DNA from: Methanopyrus sp. SNP6
GTDB taxonomy: Archaea; JAADCQ01; Methanopyri; Methanopyrales; Methanopyraceae
Direction of reading: 5' to 3'
Length of the DNA stretch: 64,000 bases
Assembly: GCF_002201895.1 (NCBI RefSeq)
Contig: NZ_CP019436.1
Span: forward strand, 509,456 to 573,455
Shown: positions 62,352-64,000 of the stretch, in pieces
How positions within the stretch are numbered: position 1 is the first letter of the stretch
How the letters are laid out: every line of letters begins with the position of its first letter
Position numbers and translations under genes: made by a program
The notes under the pieces: generated by a model
Told to the model about the DNA's origin: nothing
Databases searched by the model: none
What the model saw: only the letters and a program-made list of their open reading frames with translations

Positions 62352-64000
62352 TCCAGGGCTCCTAGTGTTGATATTGCTCGTGTTGTTGGGAGTGGCTTCT
62401 CTGCCCGCGGGTTCCGTGGTTTTGGCCTCGACTTTAGCTCCCGTGGCGGTAGCCGGTGGAGTAGCACTCGAGTACAATCTCGTGGATCCGAGGATAGTAC
62501 CCGTGTTCGGGTTGCTTGCTATCCCCGGGTTCGTCCTAGGACTACGAACAGCCCGAAAATACCCCAGACAACACCTACGTTACAGAATGATCGTAGCGGC
62601 AATGTTGCTGGCGGCATGCCTGTTAACGGACTTGACTTTATATATAACGAGGGGCAGTCTCGGCGGCACTATGAGTGATCCGTCTAGACACGCCTCCCAC
62701 GCGTTGACGTTGTTGACCACCGGGCAACCCCCGGTCTTCTACGACACATTGAGACGAGAGTACCGCCCGGTCCATTATCCGTCAGGTCTCGGTCACATCG
62801 CGATCACGGAGTCGATTTTATCGTGCTTGTACCATCCGAAGGATGTGAAGGATGCCGCGAGCTGGCCGGTTCAATTCGGATCGGTGCTAGTTGAGTTGAT
62901 TGAATACCATATAAGCTCAGCGATGATAGCTTCCTCAATAGTCGACTTACTGCTGATAGCACGCGGAAGGTTACCTATCTTCGTAGTGCTACCTCTAACG
63001 ATCACGACGTACTTAGCATGTATTCCAAATTATATGAAGGTCGTACCATTCTTTCAATCACTAGCAGTGCTTGCTGCCTCAATAATAGCACTTATGCTTA
63101 ACTCACGGTTGCTGCCTGGTCTACTTGCGTTAGGCGCAATAACGATCCACTTTTATGGTATTATAGTCGTAATTATTCTGACTTTAACTTTGTTATGGGT
63201 CAAGAGGGAAGTCACAATTGCAAATCCAGTACTATTGGGTTCTATAATAGGGACTGTAGTGCAGTATCCTTATGTACATTGGAGCATAATGACGTATTTC
63301 CCATGTTATCCAGCTCATCCTAATCATTTACCACCAGACTGTATACATGGTTTAATATTATGTTTATTATCGTTCCTTTCAACTGCATTCATTGCTTATC
63401 CAGTTCTAGCCCTACCAACAATCAATGATTTACCTTATGTACTACCATTCGGGATCGTCATAGCTACAATTATAATTAGGGCCTGTAGGTCTCTACCTAC
63501 GGCTCTCAAAATAGCATGGATAAAATGTACTATCATGATCTTGACATTGACCGCAATTTCTGGAAGTATCGTTGGAGCGCGTCTTCTAGTCGTAACGCCA
63601 TTGCTAACTACCATAAGCCTATCCCTACTGGCAGCGGATGGGTATCTGTCTGCGTCGGTAGCATTGTACGGATATTGCATACTAACTATCAATCGGTGGT
63701 TAACGGACGCAATGTATGGATGTGAATTCGTCGGTGTACAACCGACTTATGTCCTGAAAGAGCATTGGAAGCTGTTCTATAGGTCGTTTTGTAGCAAAAA
63801 AGTCGTAGCTACAGTGCCTGAGGGATCCCTACCGTTTACGTGCTCTTGGAAACCGCGAGAAGTCGCTGAAGTTGTTCGAACGTTTCCAGATTCCAACACG
63901 CGACTACTGTTAACGGCAAGGAAAGGTAGCGAAATAATGCTTTACGTACCACCGGTTCGGGTTAGTGGGGAGTACGTCGTAAGGGAGTTGTCGCCCACGG
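62341..64000 (+). CDS. Large polytopic membrane protein, cut by window edge
   Basis: An uninterrupted frame of 553 codons runs from TTG 62341 to the right edge, so it is missed when only closed frames are listed. GGGGAC lies just upstream, and the start overlaps the radical SAM stop by 11 nt. It encodes about 10 hydrophobic segments (first LLVLILLVLLGVASLPAG; later MIVAAMLLAACLLTDL, LPIFVVLPLTITTYLA), with a loop containing RHASHALTLLTTGQPPVF, an arrangement recalling membrane glycosyltransferases or surface-assembly proteins, but unproven. The stretch 62.9-63.7 kb is far AT-richer than the rest of the window. Confidence 0.72.
   Translation, partial: MYGDPGLLVLILLVLLGVASLPAGSVVLASTLAPVAVAGGVALEYNLVDPRIVPVFGLLAIPGFVLGLRTARKYPRQHLRYRMIVAAMLLAACLLTDLTLYITRGSLGGTMSDPSRHASHALTLLTTGQPPVFYDTLRREYRPVHYPSGLGHIAITESILSCLYHPKDVKDAASWPVQFGSVLVELIEYHISSAMIASSIVDLLLIARGRLPIFVVLPLTITTYLACIPNYMKVVPFFQSLAVLAASIIALMLNSRLLPGLLALGAITIHFYGIIVVIILTLTLLWVKREVTIANPVLLGSIIGTVVQYPYVHWSIMTYFPCYPAHPNHLPPDCIHGLILCLLSFLSTAFIAYPVLALPTINDLPYVLPFGIVIATIIIRACRSLPTALKIAWIKCTIMILTLTAISGSIVGARLLVVTPLLTTISLSLLAADGYLSASVALYGYCILTINRWLTDAMYGCEFVGVQPTYVLKEHWKLFYRSFCSKKVVATVPEGSLPFTCSWKPREVAEVVRTFPDSNTRLLLTARKGSEIMLYVPPVRVSGEYVVRELSPT

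Noticed and set aside
1-64000. CRISPR arrays, insertion sequences, integrase or attachment sites
   Set aside because: No regularly spaced repeats, transposase-like proteins or terminal inverted repeats were seen; the only long exact repeat noticed is the 21-bp palindromic motif.

Overview
This window reads as a chromosomal segment of a hyperthermophilic, hydrogenotrophic methanogen, most probably Methanopyrus kandleri (inference). The reasons are an archaeal information-processing set (EF-1A, EF-1 beta, S10, L10e, L37e, Lsm, PheS alpha, KEOPS Cgi121), methanogenesis enzymes (HdrA, FwuB, Mvh hydrogenase, F420H2:NADP oxidoreductase), two in-frame UGA selenocysteine codons, GC-rich DNA, many TTG/GTG starts with strong Shine-Dalgarno sites, and very tight, often overlapping, gene packing. 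No tRNA, rRNA, insertion sequence or CRISPR array was seen.

Layout. 1-2.6 kb: a minus-strand run with an edge-truncated gene, an MBL-fold hydrolase, a JAMM peptidase and a membrane protein. 2.6-8.6 kb: a plus-strand run with two roadblock-type proteins, a MinD/ParA ATPase, Lsm, L37e, a Toprim/coiled-coil protein, an M24 peptidase and CobT, interrupted by a minus-strand PUA protein. 8.6-16.6 kb: a membrane protein, HypD/HypC, archease, Sep-tRNA:Cys-tRNA synthase, a PP-loop ATPase, an HTH regulator, a TatD-type hydrolase, Fno and a UbiD-type decarboxylase. 16.6-31.5 kb: PurA, two large exported proteins of unknown function, GatA, a small methyltransferase, an Mrp/NBP35 ATPase, a MraY-like transferase next to a MOP flippase, a radical SAM protein, an SF2 helicase and a PAPS-reductase-like PP-loop protein.

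31.5-41.7 kb: S10 and EF-1A, a Gfo/Idh dehydrogenase, selenocysteine HdrA with a textbook archaeal SECIS hairpin in its 3' UTR, an exported protein, L10e, PEP synthase with a TrmB regulator, and EF-1 beta. 41.7-53.2 kb is the most distinctive part. It holds a TusA/SirA-like protein, a double-cubane-type dehydratase-like protein with its activator ATPase, selenoprotein FwuB, two half-size YeeE/YedE transporters, a DUF3343-type protein and a kinase-fold protein. These are followed by a cysteine-type hdrA-mvhAGD operon. Together they look like a selenium/sulfur handling island beside the heterodisulfide reductase and formylmethanofuran dehydrogenase genes that use selenium.

53.2-64 kb: a frameshifted exported protein, Cgi121, PheS, a DUF167 protein, an isopropylmalate/citramalate synthase-type enzyme, a P-loop ATPase, a radical SAM protein, and a long AT-richer membrane protein that runs off the right edge. 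Two intergenic stretches (about 55.19-55.34 and 58.00-58.21 kb) can fold into long GC-rich hairpins and are candidate structured RNAs.

The most notable irregularities are apparent frameshifts in four genes packed into 50.03-53.86 kb, the lack of a recognisable SECIS near fwuB, and a 21-bp near-palindromic sequence repeated exactly upstream of two unrelated genes (12453-12473 and 34318-34338).
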